This document shows positions 51,103-58,812 of a DNA stretch of 64,000 nt, piece after piece. The position numbers and the translations under genes are program-made. Position 1 is the stretch's first letter. Every line of letters begins with the position of its first letter. The stretch comes from Rheinheimera sp. (GTDB lineage Bacteria > Pseudomonadota > Gammaproteobacteria > Enterobacterales > Alteromonadaceae), in the NCBI RefSeq assembly GCF_030690345.1, contig NZ_JAUYGV010000008.1, positions 312,433 through 376,432 of the forward strand. Reading direction: 5' to 3'. Below the pieces are notes generated by a model. That model was given only the letters and a program-made list of their open reading frames with translations, was not told the origin of the DNA and did not search any database.

Positions 51103-52080
51103 TTAAGCGAAGTTAGCCGACCATTGTTCCAGCGTTGCCCGGTGCGGTTTAATAAAGTGCTCTTCAGCAAACCGGCCCTGGGCTATAGCTAACTTGCTGC
51201 GCTCTTCGCGGTCATACACAATTTGCGTAATGGAATGATCCGAATTTTTTAAATCCGGTTTATAGCTTTTGCCTGCAACCGCATTGGCGTTATAAATCTC
51301 CGGCCGGTAAATCTTTTGAAAGGTTTCCATGGTGCTGATGGTGCTAATCAGCTCAAGGTTGGTGTAATCGTTAAGTAAGTCACCAACGAAATGGAAGGCC
51401 AAAGGCGCCACGCTGTTTGGTGGCATAAAATAGCGCACCTGCAAGCCCATCTTTTTAAAATACTGTTCGGTTAACGACGATTCGTTTGCCAGGTACTCCA
51501 CCCCCAATACCGGATGCTGGTTTTCCGTACGCTGATAGGTTTTGTTATCCGACACACTCAGGCAGATAACCGGCGGCTTGTTAAAGTGCTGCTTGTAAGC
51601 ATTTGAGTTAACAAAATATTTAAACAGCTTGCCATGCAGCTCGCCAAAATTTTGCGGAATGCTGAATTGCGCTTGCTGCTTATTATGCTCCAGCAGCAAT
51701 ACGCTAAAATCATAGTCCCGCACGTAGGAGGAAAAGTTATTGCCCACTATGCCTTCAATGCGCTCGTTGGTTTTATGATCAACAATATTGGTTTTTAATA
51801 CTTCAATCGACGGGAAGCTATCGCCATTGCCGGCAATATCGACATCAACCGAAACGATGTCCAGCTCGACAGAGTAACGATCGCCCTTGGGGTTATCCCA
51901 TTGCGCTAACGCATTAAAACGGTTGTTAATCATCGTTAAAGCGTTACGCAAATTCTGCTGGCGGCACTCACCTCGTGCCAGGTTAGCGAAGTTGGTGGTG
52001 ATACGGGTACTGTCCGCCGGCTGATAATGTTCATCGAACCGGATACGCTTAATGGTAAAACTGAAATCGTTGTTCTTCAT
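51103..52080 (-). CDS. mesX: DUF1852 protein MesX, partner of MesD
   Basis: A 325-aa protein without signal peptide or membrane segment. It opens MKNNDFSFTIKRIRFDEHY and contains TRITTNFANLARGECRQQNL and the conserved-looking NRFNALAQWDNPKGDRYSVELDIVS region (given here in part), as in DUF1852 proteins. Genetic work on other bacteria showed this family is required for MesD activity; its chemistry is not known. It is the first gene of the mesX-mesD unit, with MetJ-type operators 40-60 nt upstream of the start. Confidence 0.85.
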   Translation of the reverse strand: MKNNDFSFTIKRIRFDEHYQPADSTRITTNFANLARGECRQQNLRNALTMINNRFNALAQWDNPKGDRYSVELDIVSVDVDIAGNGDSFPSIEVLKTNIVDHKTNERIEGIVGNNFSSYVRDYDFSVLLLEHNKQQAQFSIPQNFGELHGKLFKYFVNSNAYKQHFNKPPVICLSVSDNKTYQRTENQHPVLGVEYLANESSLTEQYFKKMGLQVRYFMPPNSVAPLAFHFVGDLLNDYTNLELISTISTMETFQKIYRPEIYNANAVAGKSYKPDLKNSDHSITQIVYDREERSKLAIAQGRFAEEHFIKPHRATLEQWSANFA

Positions 52081-52113
52081 GCTCTGCTATCCCCTTTGCT
52101 AATCTGCCGCCGA

Positions 52114-52137
52114 AAACATCCAGACGTCTAGACTTAA
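52114..52137 (-). promoter_or_regulatory. MetJ operator (tandem met boxes) upstream of mesX-mesD
   Basis: The met box consensus is AGACGTCT, bound in tandem by MetJ. Positions 52122-52129 are a perfect box, 52130-52137 (AGACTTAA) is a directly abutting partial box, and 52114-52121 (AAACATCC) is a weaker third. Boxes are in register at 8-bp steps, as required. The site lies 34-57 nt upstream of the mesX start. The rest of the 267-nt gap to the VOC gene holds a GCCCCCT/AGGGGGC hairpin near 52301-52317 and no gene. Confidence 0.85.
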
Positions 52138-52347
52138 AGCCATGCGTAATTTGTACACCCGGGGCTGCATGAATAAAAATGATATTATTTCATTAACCCA
52201 TGAGCAGAAGTCATAGTTAATGCATTTCGAACGCTTAACAGCGCGATGGCGGGATATCGCACGCTGCTGTTGGCAGCATAAAAAGCTCGCGGAAGTGATG
52301 CCCCCTGAGTAAAAGGGGGCGGCTGATATGTAATTGCATTAGCTAAC

Positions 52348-52743
52348 TTATGTCATCGAGTGCAGGCCGATTAAATTGCCCTCACAGTCGCGCACTACGG
52401 CGCAAAAACCATGTTCACCAATAGACATTTTCGCCTGCTGTATACTGCCGCCATTGGCTGCTGCACGATCAGCCTGCACCGCACAATCCTCGCAGCCAAA
52501 ATACACCAAAGTGCCACCGCAGCCGGGAGTAAAACCAGCCATCTTCACCAGGCTACCGCCGGCACCGTAATAACTCATGCCGTTTTCTTTATCCATCGGG
52601 AAGAACCACATGTCCATCTCAACCTCCGGCGTGGGTGATGGCATGTGTTCCAGCTTGATATCAAACAGCGCCTGATAAAACGCTTTGGCGCGCGGCATAT
52701 CGTCGACATAAATTTCAAAGTGCACTACCGGGTTAAATTTCAT
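52348..52743 (-). CDS. VOC (glyoxalase/bleomycin-resistance fold) protein
   Basis: A 131-aa protein of the vicinal-oxygen-chelate superfamily. It has two beta-alpha-beta-beta-beta units: VVHFEIYVDDMPRAKAFYQ with a potential metal His8, and the second unit GTLVYFGCEDCAVQADRAA. The C-terminal EHGFCAVVRDCEGNLIGLHS includes the second metal-site region with VRDCEGN in the place of the usual DPDGN. It belongs to the small YdeN/PhnB-like glyoxalase group; substrate unknown. It is the last gene before the AT-rich island. Confidence 0.88.
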   Translation of the reverse strand: MKFNPVVHFEIYVDDMPRAKAFYQALFDIKLEHMPSPTPEVEMDMWFFPMDKENGMSYYGAGGSLVKMAGFTPGCGGTLVYFGCEDCAVQADRAAANGGSIQQAKMSIGEHGFCAVVRDCEGNLIGLHSMT

Positions 52744-53138
52744 CGTGTTGCTCCTAAAATTGGCAATACCCTGCCACAGCCAGCTGATGTTGCTGCAGTA
52801 TAGGTAGCAGTGATTGACTCACGTTAGTTAGTCGGATGGGGAAAGTAAAGATTTAATCGCTACCACTATTCTAGACACTACGCCAACTGAGTTTTATATT
52901 TATACGTCAGTTGCGTTCGGTGTGCTTCTGAATCCCTTACACTTAGTAAAACTAATTCAATGCGAGTAGTAGCGCAATTTTAGAAATGCATATTCTCGTA
53001 TTGGTTATTCCAATTTAATCTTTAGAGTAACCTATCTGCAGCTTGGGCATTTACTATTTTCAACTGTTTAATAATTGACCAGATGAGATACACCTCCTAT
53101 CCTGAAATTCAAGAATTTCCACTAAACAAGGAAGTGTA
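52744..53138. other. 395-nt AT-rich gap at the left edge of the accessory island
   Basis: Base composition shifts here from the GC-balanced core to AT-rich DNA. It should hold the promoter for the Gly-rich gene. No tRNA fragment, transposase remnant or clear inverted repeat was found. Confidence 0.55.
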
Positions 53139-53903
53139 ATGACAGCTCATCTAAAATTGGATGTCGTGCGAGAATCTGATTTTTTCGTTGAGGAATCGGA
53201 GCACGACATATTCATTACCGGAACGTCATTTTCAATGCCCAAATTTGATCCCAGCACCTGGGGCAGAAAAAACCTCTACATTCAGGCCTACGATCTCACC
53301 CTCATTGAAAATATACAGTCACCCGGGAAAGTCATTTCGATCAATACCAGAACTCTCCGAACTCCTTCTACAATAACTATTGATGTGTCTGGCGGACATG
53401 GAGCACCACATACGCTAAGAGCAAACAATGGTCGTACCTTAGGTGCCGCAGGAAATAATGGCCAAGACGGATCCGCCGGCAAAGACGCTGGAACCATCAT
53501 GATGCATTTAGAGAATCATATCGGACAAAGCGTGACGTTGTTGGCTATTGGAGGCAATGGCGCACAAGGCCAGCATGGTGGTGATGGCCAGCAGGGTCCG
53601 CAGGGACGAAATGCTAAGGACAGAATTACGCGTCAATCTGACGAAGGACCAGGTAAAGCGGGAGAACGAGGAGGTAAAGGAGGCGACGCTGGCCGTGGTG
53701 GCAAAGGCGGCAAAGGTGGTAATGGGGGCACAATCAACCTTGAGCTTGGTGAGGCGGCAGACAAAACGAAATTTATCTCCAAAGTAACTGGCGGTAAGGC
53801 GGGTCTTCCGGGGGAAAACGGAAAGCCTGGTATAGGCGGAAATGGCGGAAAAGGGGGAAAAGGAGTTTCTTGTGAATATGAAGCTCGCGATCACTGGCGG
53901 TAA
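53139..53903 (+). CDS. Gly-rich collagen-like protein with beta N-terminus
   Basis: A 254-aa protein. Residues 1-82 are beta-rich (LYIQAYDLTLIENIQSPGKV, then STITIDVSGG). Glycine-rich repeats fill about 83-117, 138-197 and 218-243, with GGKGGDAGRGGKGGKGGNGG in the middle and LPGENGKPGIGGNGGKGGKG at the end, separated by short beta segments (IGQSVTLLAIGG; TINLELGEA). No signal peptide. A good AAGGAAG lies 5 nt before the ATG. It is followed after 67 nt by a helical protein whose N-terminus continues the same Gly/Asn pattern. Codon use is AT-leaning. Function unknown; such repeats form rigid or adhesive stalks. Confidence 0.75.
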   Translation: MTAHLKLDVVRESDFFVEESEHDIFITGTSFSMPKFDPSTWGRKNLYIQAYDLTLIENIQSPGKVISINTRTLRTPSTITIDVSGGHGAPHTLRANNGRTLGAAGNNGQDGSAGKDAGTIMMHLENHIGQSVTLLAIGGNGAQGQHGGDGQQGPQGRNAKDRITRQSDEGPGKAGERGGKGGDAGRGGKGGKGGNGGTINLELGEAADKTKFISKVTGGKAGLPGENGKPGIGGNGGKGGKGVSCEYEARDHWR

Positions 53904-53970
53904 GCGAATCATTTGTTTGTAAGAGCGATACAACATCATTTTTTCAAAGGCACTAACAAGGAACTTAATC

Positions 53971-55917
53971 ATGCCAATCTGGTGTACACACACTAAGCGA
54001 GCTGCAAATGGGCCACAGGGCTTTGAAGGAAATATTCCTGCGGCAAATGACAATGGAGTTCTGGGAAAAAATGGTGAGCTGTTAGTTATCACCGACAACA
54101 ATAAAGGATTATCTACTGGGTACAGTTTGTCTTTTACTCAAATGCTGCTCCATGAAGCAGAACTTGATTATTTAAATCAACGTTTTGAGACATCAGCAGA
54201 AAAACTTATCTGGATAAAAAGTATCGTATTGAGCACAACCGCGTTTAAAAGTGAAGCAGTCGACATGTTGGTAGCAGGACAAGAGCTTGAAATGTTACCA
54301 GACGTGCAACTAGTGCTAGTTAAACGTATTAATGTGCTACTGACTAAACTATCACAAGGTCTCGACTATTATGGACATTTCCCAGGCCATGTACCTCTTA
54401 CTACGCTTGACGTGTATGAGCAAACGATAAACCGAATGTTGCCATTGGCTGGCGATATCGAAAAAGCCTATGAACAATATTACACAAAACAACAAGAAGA
54501 TGTAATTCTGAAAAAAGCCATTGATACGGCAGTCAGCACTTTAGAAATCCAATATGATCGAATTGACAATCAAATACTTCATTTTAGTAGACAAATTCAA
54601 GGGGATAGAGATGAGGTTGCCTCACTCCTGTTGGAGGAGGAGGCCTTAAAGTTTAAGGTTGAAAAGGCAGAAGAAGAATTTAAAGAGGCTGTAGCGCGAC
54701 AAGCCTCTTGTGGATTTGAAGACGCTTTAAAAGCTGGCGCTGCGGTAACGGCAATCGCTACCGGAATCGGAGCAATTGCTGCTGGAGGTACCGCAATATT
54801 CAATGCAGGCCAGATGATCGAAAAATCAAAAACACTCGAACAATGGAAGAAAACCGGCCAATACATAGTCAAGCAAGCTAAAGTGATTAAAGGTGGCATA
54901 GACGAACTGAAAAAAGGCTATAACGATATTAAAGAGGTCGTCGAATTGGAGAGGGACGCAGGTAAGCTTATCGTTGCAGAAGATGACTTTGATAAAATGA
55001 TTGATAAGTTCAGTAACTTGCCAGAAGCCAATCAATATCAAAAGCTCATGAAGCAATACTTAGCCATTATTAAGCTGAGAAATAATAAAATTCTTGGAAT
55101 CGATGCTGCCATTTCACAAGTGTATGAACTTGAATCAGAACAAGAAGGGATTGAACATGACATAGCATCAACAAAGATACGAAATATTCAAGTGTTTAAC
55201 CGCAGGTTAGCGGAGCATTATGTCTTTTTCGATAAAGCTTTAAGACGCGTCAAAGCAGATCTTCTAAAAGCTGTTGTCATGGCTCACCGCGCACTTAACT
55301 ATTGGTCACTCAATGGTCATGGGGTACCACGTGATTTACAGGACAGATCTGTGGACCAAATCAAAGCCTATTATGCGGGCTTTATCGCTGACATTTTGAA
55401 TGAGAGAACCAACCGTAACAGTGCGCCAACCAAATTCACCACTGGAAAAATTCAATTCTCCCGTGGTACCCACCCTGAATTATTTGACACATTCGATGTA
55501 ACTGGTCAGTTTACTGTGGAAATCGAAAAGACCAATCGTGAATTTGTATTATACTCACAAATGTTAGTTACATCGCTAAAGCTTGCGGTCAAATCAAGAA
55601 AACCATTCGAGGGTACACGTTGGGTGAAGTTGGTTCACAACGGGGACCCGTTGTTTATTGATAGACAAAATAAAGAGCACCGATTTTTGCATGACGCTCG
55701 CAGCTTCCCGATTCAATTCTCAAAGAGCCAAGATGAACGAGAAATCGAACTTGGTAGCTCTAAGGTTTACGCAGAACTAAGTCCATTAGCTTCTTGGTCT
55801 TTATCCATGGAGTTTGCCAATGATACTGGGCTATTGGATGGGGAGTACGAAAGAAAAGAGCGTAAAAACATAAAACAAGTAGACTTTATGTTTTCAGGCG
55901 TAACTTTCGCGCGATAA
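53971..55917 (+). CDS. Long helical protein with one hydrophobic hairpin-like segment; pore-forming-toxin-like layout
   Basis: A 648-aa protein not recognised. Residues 14-36 continue a Gly/Asn-rich pattern (GPQGFEGN; GVLGKNGE). Residues 50-245 are helical with coiled-coil character (about 195-245). A single Ala/Gly-rich hydrophobic stretch (about 254-279, GAAVTAIATGIGAIAAGGTA) is flanked by a second helical region (about 285-440). The C-terminus (about 490-648) is beta-rich, with FDVTGQFTVEIEK and LSPLASWSLSMEF. Two long helical arms around a hydrophobic tip, then a beta domain, recall ClyA/XaxA-type or Tc-toxin TcA subunits, but this is architectural analogy only. No signal peptide. AAGGA precedes the ATG. 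Confidence 0.75.
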   Translation: MPIWCTHTKRAANGPQGFEGNIPAANDNGVLGKNGELLVITDNNKGLSTGYSLSFTQMLLHEAELDYLNQRFETSAEKLIWIKSIVLSTTAFKSEAVDMLVAGQELEMLPDVQLVLVKRINVLLTKLSQGLDYYGHFPGHVPLTTLDVYEQTINRMLPLAGDIEKAYEQYYTKQQEDVILKKAIDTAVSTLEIQYDRIDNQILHFSRQIQGDRDEVASLLLEEEALKFKVEKAEEEFKEAVARQASCGFEDALKAGAAVTAIATGIGAIAAGGTAIFNAGQMIEKSKTLEQWKKTGQYIVKQAKVIKGGIDELKKGYNDIKEVVELERDAGKLIVAEDDFDKMIDKFSNLPEANQYQKLMKQYLAIIKLRNNKILGIDAAISQVYELESEQEGIEHDIASTKIRNIQVFNRRLAEHYVFFDKALRRVKADLLKAVVMAHRALNYWSLNGHGVPRDLQDRSVDQIKAYYAGFIADILNERTNRNSAPTKFTTGKIQFSRGTHPELFDTFDVTGQFTVEIEKTNREFVLYSQMLVTSLKLAVKSRKPFEGTRWVKLVHNGDPLFIDRQNKEHRFLHDARSFPIQFSKSQDEREIELGSSKVYAELSPLASWSLSMEFANDTGLLDGEYERKERKNIKQVDFMFSGVTFAR

Positions 55918-56171
55918 AAAAATATTTCCAGTGTACTAGCTTAGAGCACATTTAAACAGGTATCAGTTTTAAAGGCTTTTTTTTACAAAAAAGAATCTAT
56001 AGTGACAGATTGCCTGACTCTTGATCGAAGATTTATATGAAATTTATCACGCTGTGAAATCTAATACTCGATTTTAGTTACTATACTTCCTCAATATTCG
56101 CTGAGTTGGCCTGTTTATAAACTACCAACGATTGAAGTAATCAGGCTCTAATAAAATAAGGAGATTTTCTG

Positions 56172-56453
56172 ATGTCTAAGGAAGACGAAATTAAAAAAGA
56201 GGTTTTAGATCTATATAGTAGTTATGCCTTAAAACTTGGACGAGACACGTCAACTATCACGGCGGATACCATACTGGCTTTTCCAGCAGGTTTAAAACTT
56301 ACTGTTATTCAGAGAAAGTCTCTTAAGCCTGATCTGAATAAAATCCTAAATAGAGAAAATGCAAAACTGTTCGTCAATGACGATGTCACTTCATTCATAA
56401 AAATAAAAGACGCTCAGAGTAAAGTATGGGATAGAATCAAAAGCAGGGAATAA
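56172..56453 (+). CDS. Hypothetical small protein
   Basis: A 93-aa, charged, mainly helical protein (MSKEDEIKKEVLDLYSSY) with no membrane segment or signal. AAGGAG precedes the ATG. I do not recognise it. It lies 254 nt after the helical toxin-like gene and 22 nt before the barrel gene, so it is probably co-transcribed with the latter. AT-rich codon use like its neighbours. Confidence 0.6.
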   Translation: MSKEDEIKKEVLDLYSSYALKLGRDTSTITADTILAFPAGLKLTVIQRKSLKPDLNKILNRENAKLFVNDDVTSFIKIKDAQSKVWDRIKSRE

Positions 56454-56475
56454 AAACCGAATAAGGATATATATT

Positions 56476-57333
56476 ATGAAATATAGCTCATCACTATGCA
56501 GCATTGTTTTTTTACTTCCTCATTTTACTCATGGCGTTGAAAGTGAGTGCCCAATAACCTTATCTCAGCACAGTACAGACAAAAACAGGACATCAAAACC
56601 TGCTTATATTCAGTACATCAAATCAAATAAAGATGATGAAAATAAAGAAGATAAAGAGTCATACTCTATAGACGCTGCTCTAAGTGTTTCTTGCCCAATT
56701 AATGAAACAAGCGAATTTATGTTCGCGGTTGAAGGCCATAAAAATGATCTAACAACTAAGGAGTCTGATTCATTGGCGGCAAGAGCAGGATGGTCAACTA
56801 ACCGCTACAAAGATAAAAACTATGGCTTTATGACTTCAATAGGCTATATTTCAGATCACGTTAAAGACACAAAGAGTATACAAGTTATTGCTGACTTAGA
56901 TTTTTTAAAAAATAATTGGTATTTAAATAACTATTGGATTGGCGACTCAACAGCCTTTATGTGGTCACCAACACTTGCTATAGAGTATGAAAATTTCATT
57001 AATCAAGCTGATAGTAAAGAAGGCAGCGTTATAAGGGGAATGCTTGGCATATCTGGAACGTACGCATTTTGGGAAGATAAAGTTTCTGGAGTTTACAAAC
57101 TAGTGTTTAACGTGAGTTACAATAAATGGCTGAACTTCAATGACAGTAAAAAACTTGAGCTGCCTAAGAATCACGAACTAGCAACTGTTTCTCTGAGTTA
57201 CATAATTGAAAAAACGAAGAATTATGAGATATCTTTGTCTTACAAGTACAACAATGGCGAAGATATAAGAAACAAAATTGCTGATAATAAATATGATCAG
57301 CTAGGTTTAGGTATTAGCGTTATATTTAAGTAG
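56476..57333 (+). CDS. Probable outer-membrane beta-barrel protein
   Basis: A 285-aa protein with a signal peptide (about 1-19, ending THGV). The mature part alternates short amphipathic strands with aromatic girdle residues (for example YGFMTSIGYISDHV, NYEISLSYKYNNGED) and ends LGLGISVIFK, a barrel-type closing strand. This suggests a 10-12-stranded outer-membrane barrel. The ATG follows AAGGATATATATT. It is 22 nt after the small protein gene. The role is unknown; the pair could export or anchor products of the island, which is speculation. Confidence 0.65.
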   Translation: MKYSSSLCSIVFLLPHFTHGVESECPITLSQHSTDKNRTSKPAYIQYIKSNKDDENKEDKESYSIDAALSVSCPINETSEFMFAVEGHKNDLTTKESDSLAARAGWSTNRYKDKNYGFMTSIGYISDHVKDTKSIQVIADLDFLKNNWYLNNYWIGDSTAFMWSPTLAIEYENFINQADSKEGSVIRGMLGISGTYAFWEDKVSGVYKLVFNVSYNKWLNFNDSKKLELPKNHELATVSLSYIIEKTKNYEISLSYKYNNGEDIRNKIADNKYDQLGLGISVIFK

Positions 57334-57370
57334 CACTGGGAATATTTCTATTCTGACTGAGCAACAAAGT

Positions 57371-57601
57371 GCATATAGGCTTTACACCGAAGAAAGTTTG
57401 CAGGTTCGGACTATGAAACAGGCATGGCCTCACTCGCCGATTGATAAAAAAACAGCCCTCAACCGGCATTGGTACATAGATTTTATGTCTGACCAGCTTA
57501 GTAACTGAATGCGTTGTTGGGTATTGAATGTGAAGGAACACTATTCGCTTAGTATGCAGCAGTCTCTATCAGCGGCAGACATGTGGCAAGTAATAGAATA
57601 A
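57371..57601 (+). pseudogene. Decayed IS3-family transposase (OrfB) fragment
   Basis: Reading one frame through an internal TGA at 57506-57508 gives AYRLYTEESLQVRT, then LNRHWYIDFMSDQL, stop, then RCWVLNVKEHYSLS and QQSLSAADMWQVIE. This matches the order of IS3 OrfB: the RLYxEExLxVR segment, the NxxWxMDFVSDQL motif with the catalytic first Asp, then RxLNVxDxYSRE and DTSLSGxRV. Both the N-terminal helix-turn-helix half and the C-terminal DDE residues are missing. It is a dead remnant in the middle of the island. Confidence 0.85.
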
Positions 57602-57620
57602 ATATAACATTGAACAACCT

Positions 57621-58454
57621 TCAGAATGAAGATTTTTCCTTTTTAATTTTAACCTCGGCCATTTCTTTTAGCTCTTGCTCCTCTTCAAGCTCTTTATCAG
57701 CAGCATCTTCCTCATTTTCTTTGTAGCTTATCAAAGGTAGCCGCTTTGAAGCGACTAACCAAGATATCCCAAATGCCCACAAGCAGACAAATTCGACCCA
57801 AAACACAGCTGTATTGTCTGGTGAGTTATCAAGCCACTTTGAGAGAATTAAGTAGATACCTGATAAGACCATAGCCCCCGCACATAGCTTATATATCCAA
57901 AAGCGAATTCGAATTCGATGCAGGTTCGGGTGCTTTTTCAATTTATCGTTTGCACGATTGGCAAATCCCAGGCAGTAATAAAATAGTATAGTGATTAGTA
58001 AGACGGCGCTAGTGTAGTGAATATATGGAGTTACCTTCGAGCCGGTGGTATTACAGATACTTTTATCTTCTAAAGTGCGAATGAAACCATCATCGCTATG
58101 AAGGTTTTTACAATATTGAGTGTCAAATGGAATCTTGGCAGAATCTATCCAGTTTAAGTTCAATGTTGTTGGAAAAACCGCCACAAAAATAGCAAGTATG
58201 CCTGCAATCTTAGCAAGAACCTTTTCCGTCTTACTAAATCCGTTATAAGCAATGAGAAAGGAGCCAACGGCAAACAACGAACCGACAAAAAAATCCCTTG
58301 CGCCTAAATGATATGTGACACTAATACTTGTTGGGATCATAAACTTGCTATTGTGAAGACCAAACATGATAGTTGTTACTATCGCGATACTAATGGCTAT
58401 TGAGCCCACTATTAGCCGGAGGGCTTTATAGTTTATATCCTTATTGCCAGACAT
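57621..58454 (-). CDS. Six-helix membrane protein of unknown function
   Basis: A 277-aa integral membrane protein. Helices are predicted near 12-33, 54-70, 80-98, 148-165, 187-205 and 217-236. The loop before helix 2 has YHLGARDFFVG, and a further histidine lies in YIHYTSAVL; a pair of loop cysteines (QYCKNL, SICNTT) may be periplasmic. The C-terminal tail (about 243-277) is acidic then lysine-rich. Histidines and an aspartate at membrane edges could suggest a metal-dependent membrane hydrolase, but that is weak. Last gene of a three-gene minus-strand cassette. Confidence 0.7.
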   Translation of the reverse strand: MSGNKDINYKALRLIVGSIAISIAIVTTIMFGLHNSKFMIPTSISVTYHLGARDFFVGSLFAVGSFLIAYNGFSKTEKVLAKIAGILAIFVAVFPTTLNLNWIDSAKIPFDTQYCKNLHSDDGFIRTLEDKSICNTTGSKVTPYIHYTSAVLLITILFYYCLGFANRANDKLKKHPNLHRIRIRFWIYKLCAGAMVLSGIYLILSKWLDNSPDNTAVFWVEFVCLWAFGISWLVASKRLPLISYKENEEDAADKELEEEQELKEMAEVKIKKEKSSF

Positions 58455-58545
58455 CAGCCCCCCCTCTCCCTAGTCTGAGCGTCTTTGCCCTTCACCTAAT
58501 ACAGTAGATGAATCGCCATTACTTGCGTGTTGTGGCAGAACTATC

Positions 58546-58812
58546 CTAGCGACCATTACTAATCTTCCCTGTACCTTTGCAGTAGTGGCAATCTATCTTA
58601 TTAGTACCACCTTTGGTATGGATTGGGCTGCGGCTGTCATAGCTGGCACTTATTTCAATCACATCTGTAACAAACTGCTTCGCGGCGCTATCAAATCCAT
58701 TTACATCAGAAACGTATTTCCCCGAGAGTTTCAAAGAGAAATGTGTATTCGTTTTTATAAGAGCTAAGAGCTGCCCTGCTAAATCGTTACTTAAATCTTC
58801 GCTATTATCCAC
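58546..58812 (-). CDS. Small protein with one CxxCxGxG zinc-type motif
   Basis: An 88-aa protein. The C-terminus CHYCKGTGKISNG is a single DnaJ-type CxxCxGxG element; DnaJ has four, pairing two by two, so one alone would need a partner or dimerisation to bind zinc. The N-terminus is helical (EDLSNDLAGQLLALIKTN). The start overlaps the end of the upstream gene by 8 nt, so translation is coupled. Not otherwise recognised. Confidence 0.6.
   Translation of the reverse strand: MDNSEDLSNDLAGQLLALIKTNTHFSLKLSGKYVSDVNGFDSAAKQFVTDVIEISASYDSRSPIHTKGGTNKIDCHYCKGTGKISNGR

Noticed and set aside
52220..52315. 31-codon plus-strand frame (MHFERLTARWRD) upstream of mesX
   Set aside because: No Shine-Dalgarno; frame ends inside a hairpin; no sign of selection visible.
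53600..53900. Gly-rich coding repeats as a possible CRISPR or tandem DNA repeat
   Set aside because: The periodicity comes from GGN codons of a continuous reading frame; units are not constant in length and there are no spacers.
53871..53980. Single-frameshift explanation joining the Gly-rich and helical proteins
   Set aside because: The second frame has its own upstream TAA at 53920-53922 and a good Shine-Dalgarno, so two separate genes explain the sequence better.
57326..57541. 71-codon minus-strand frame
   Set aside because: It is antisense to the IS3 transposase remnant, which explains the sequence.
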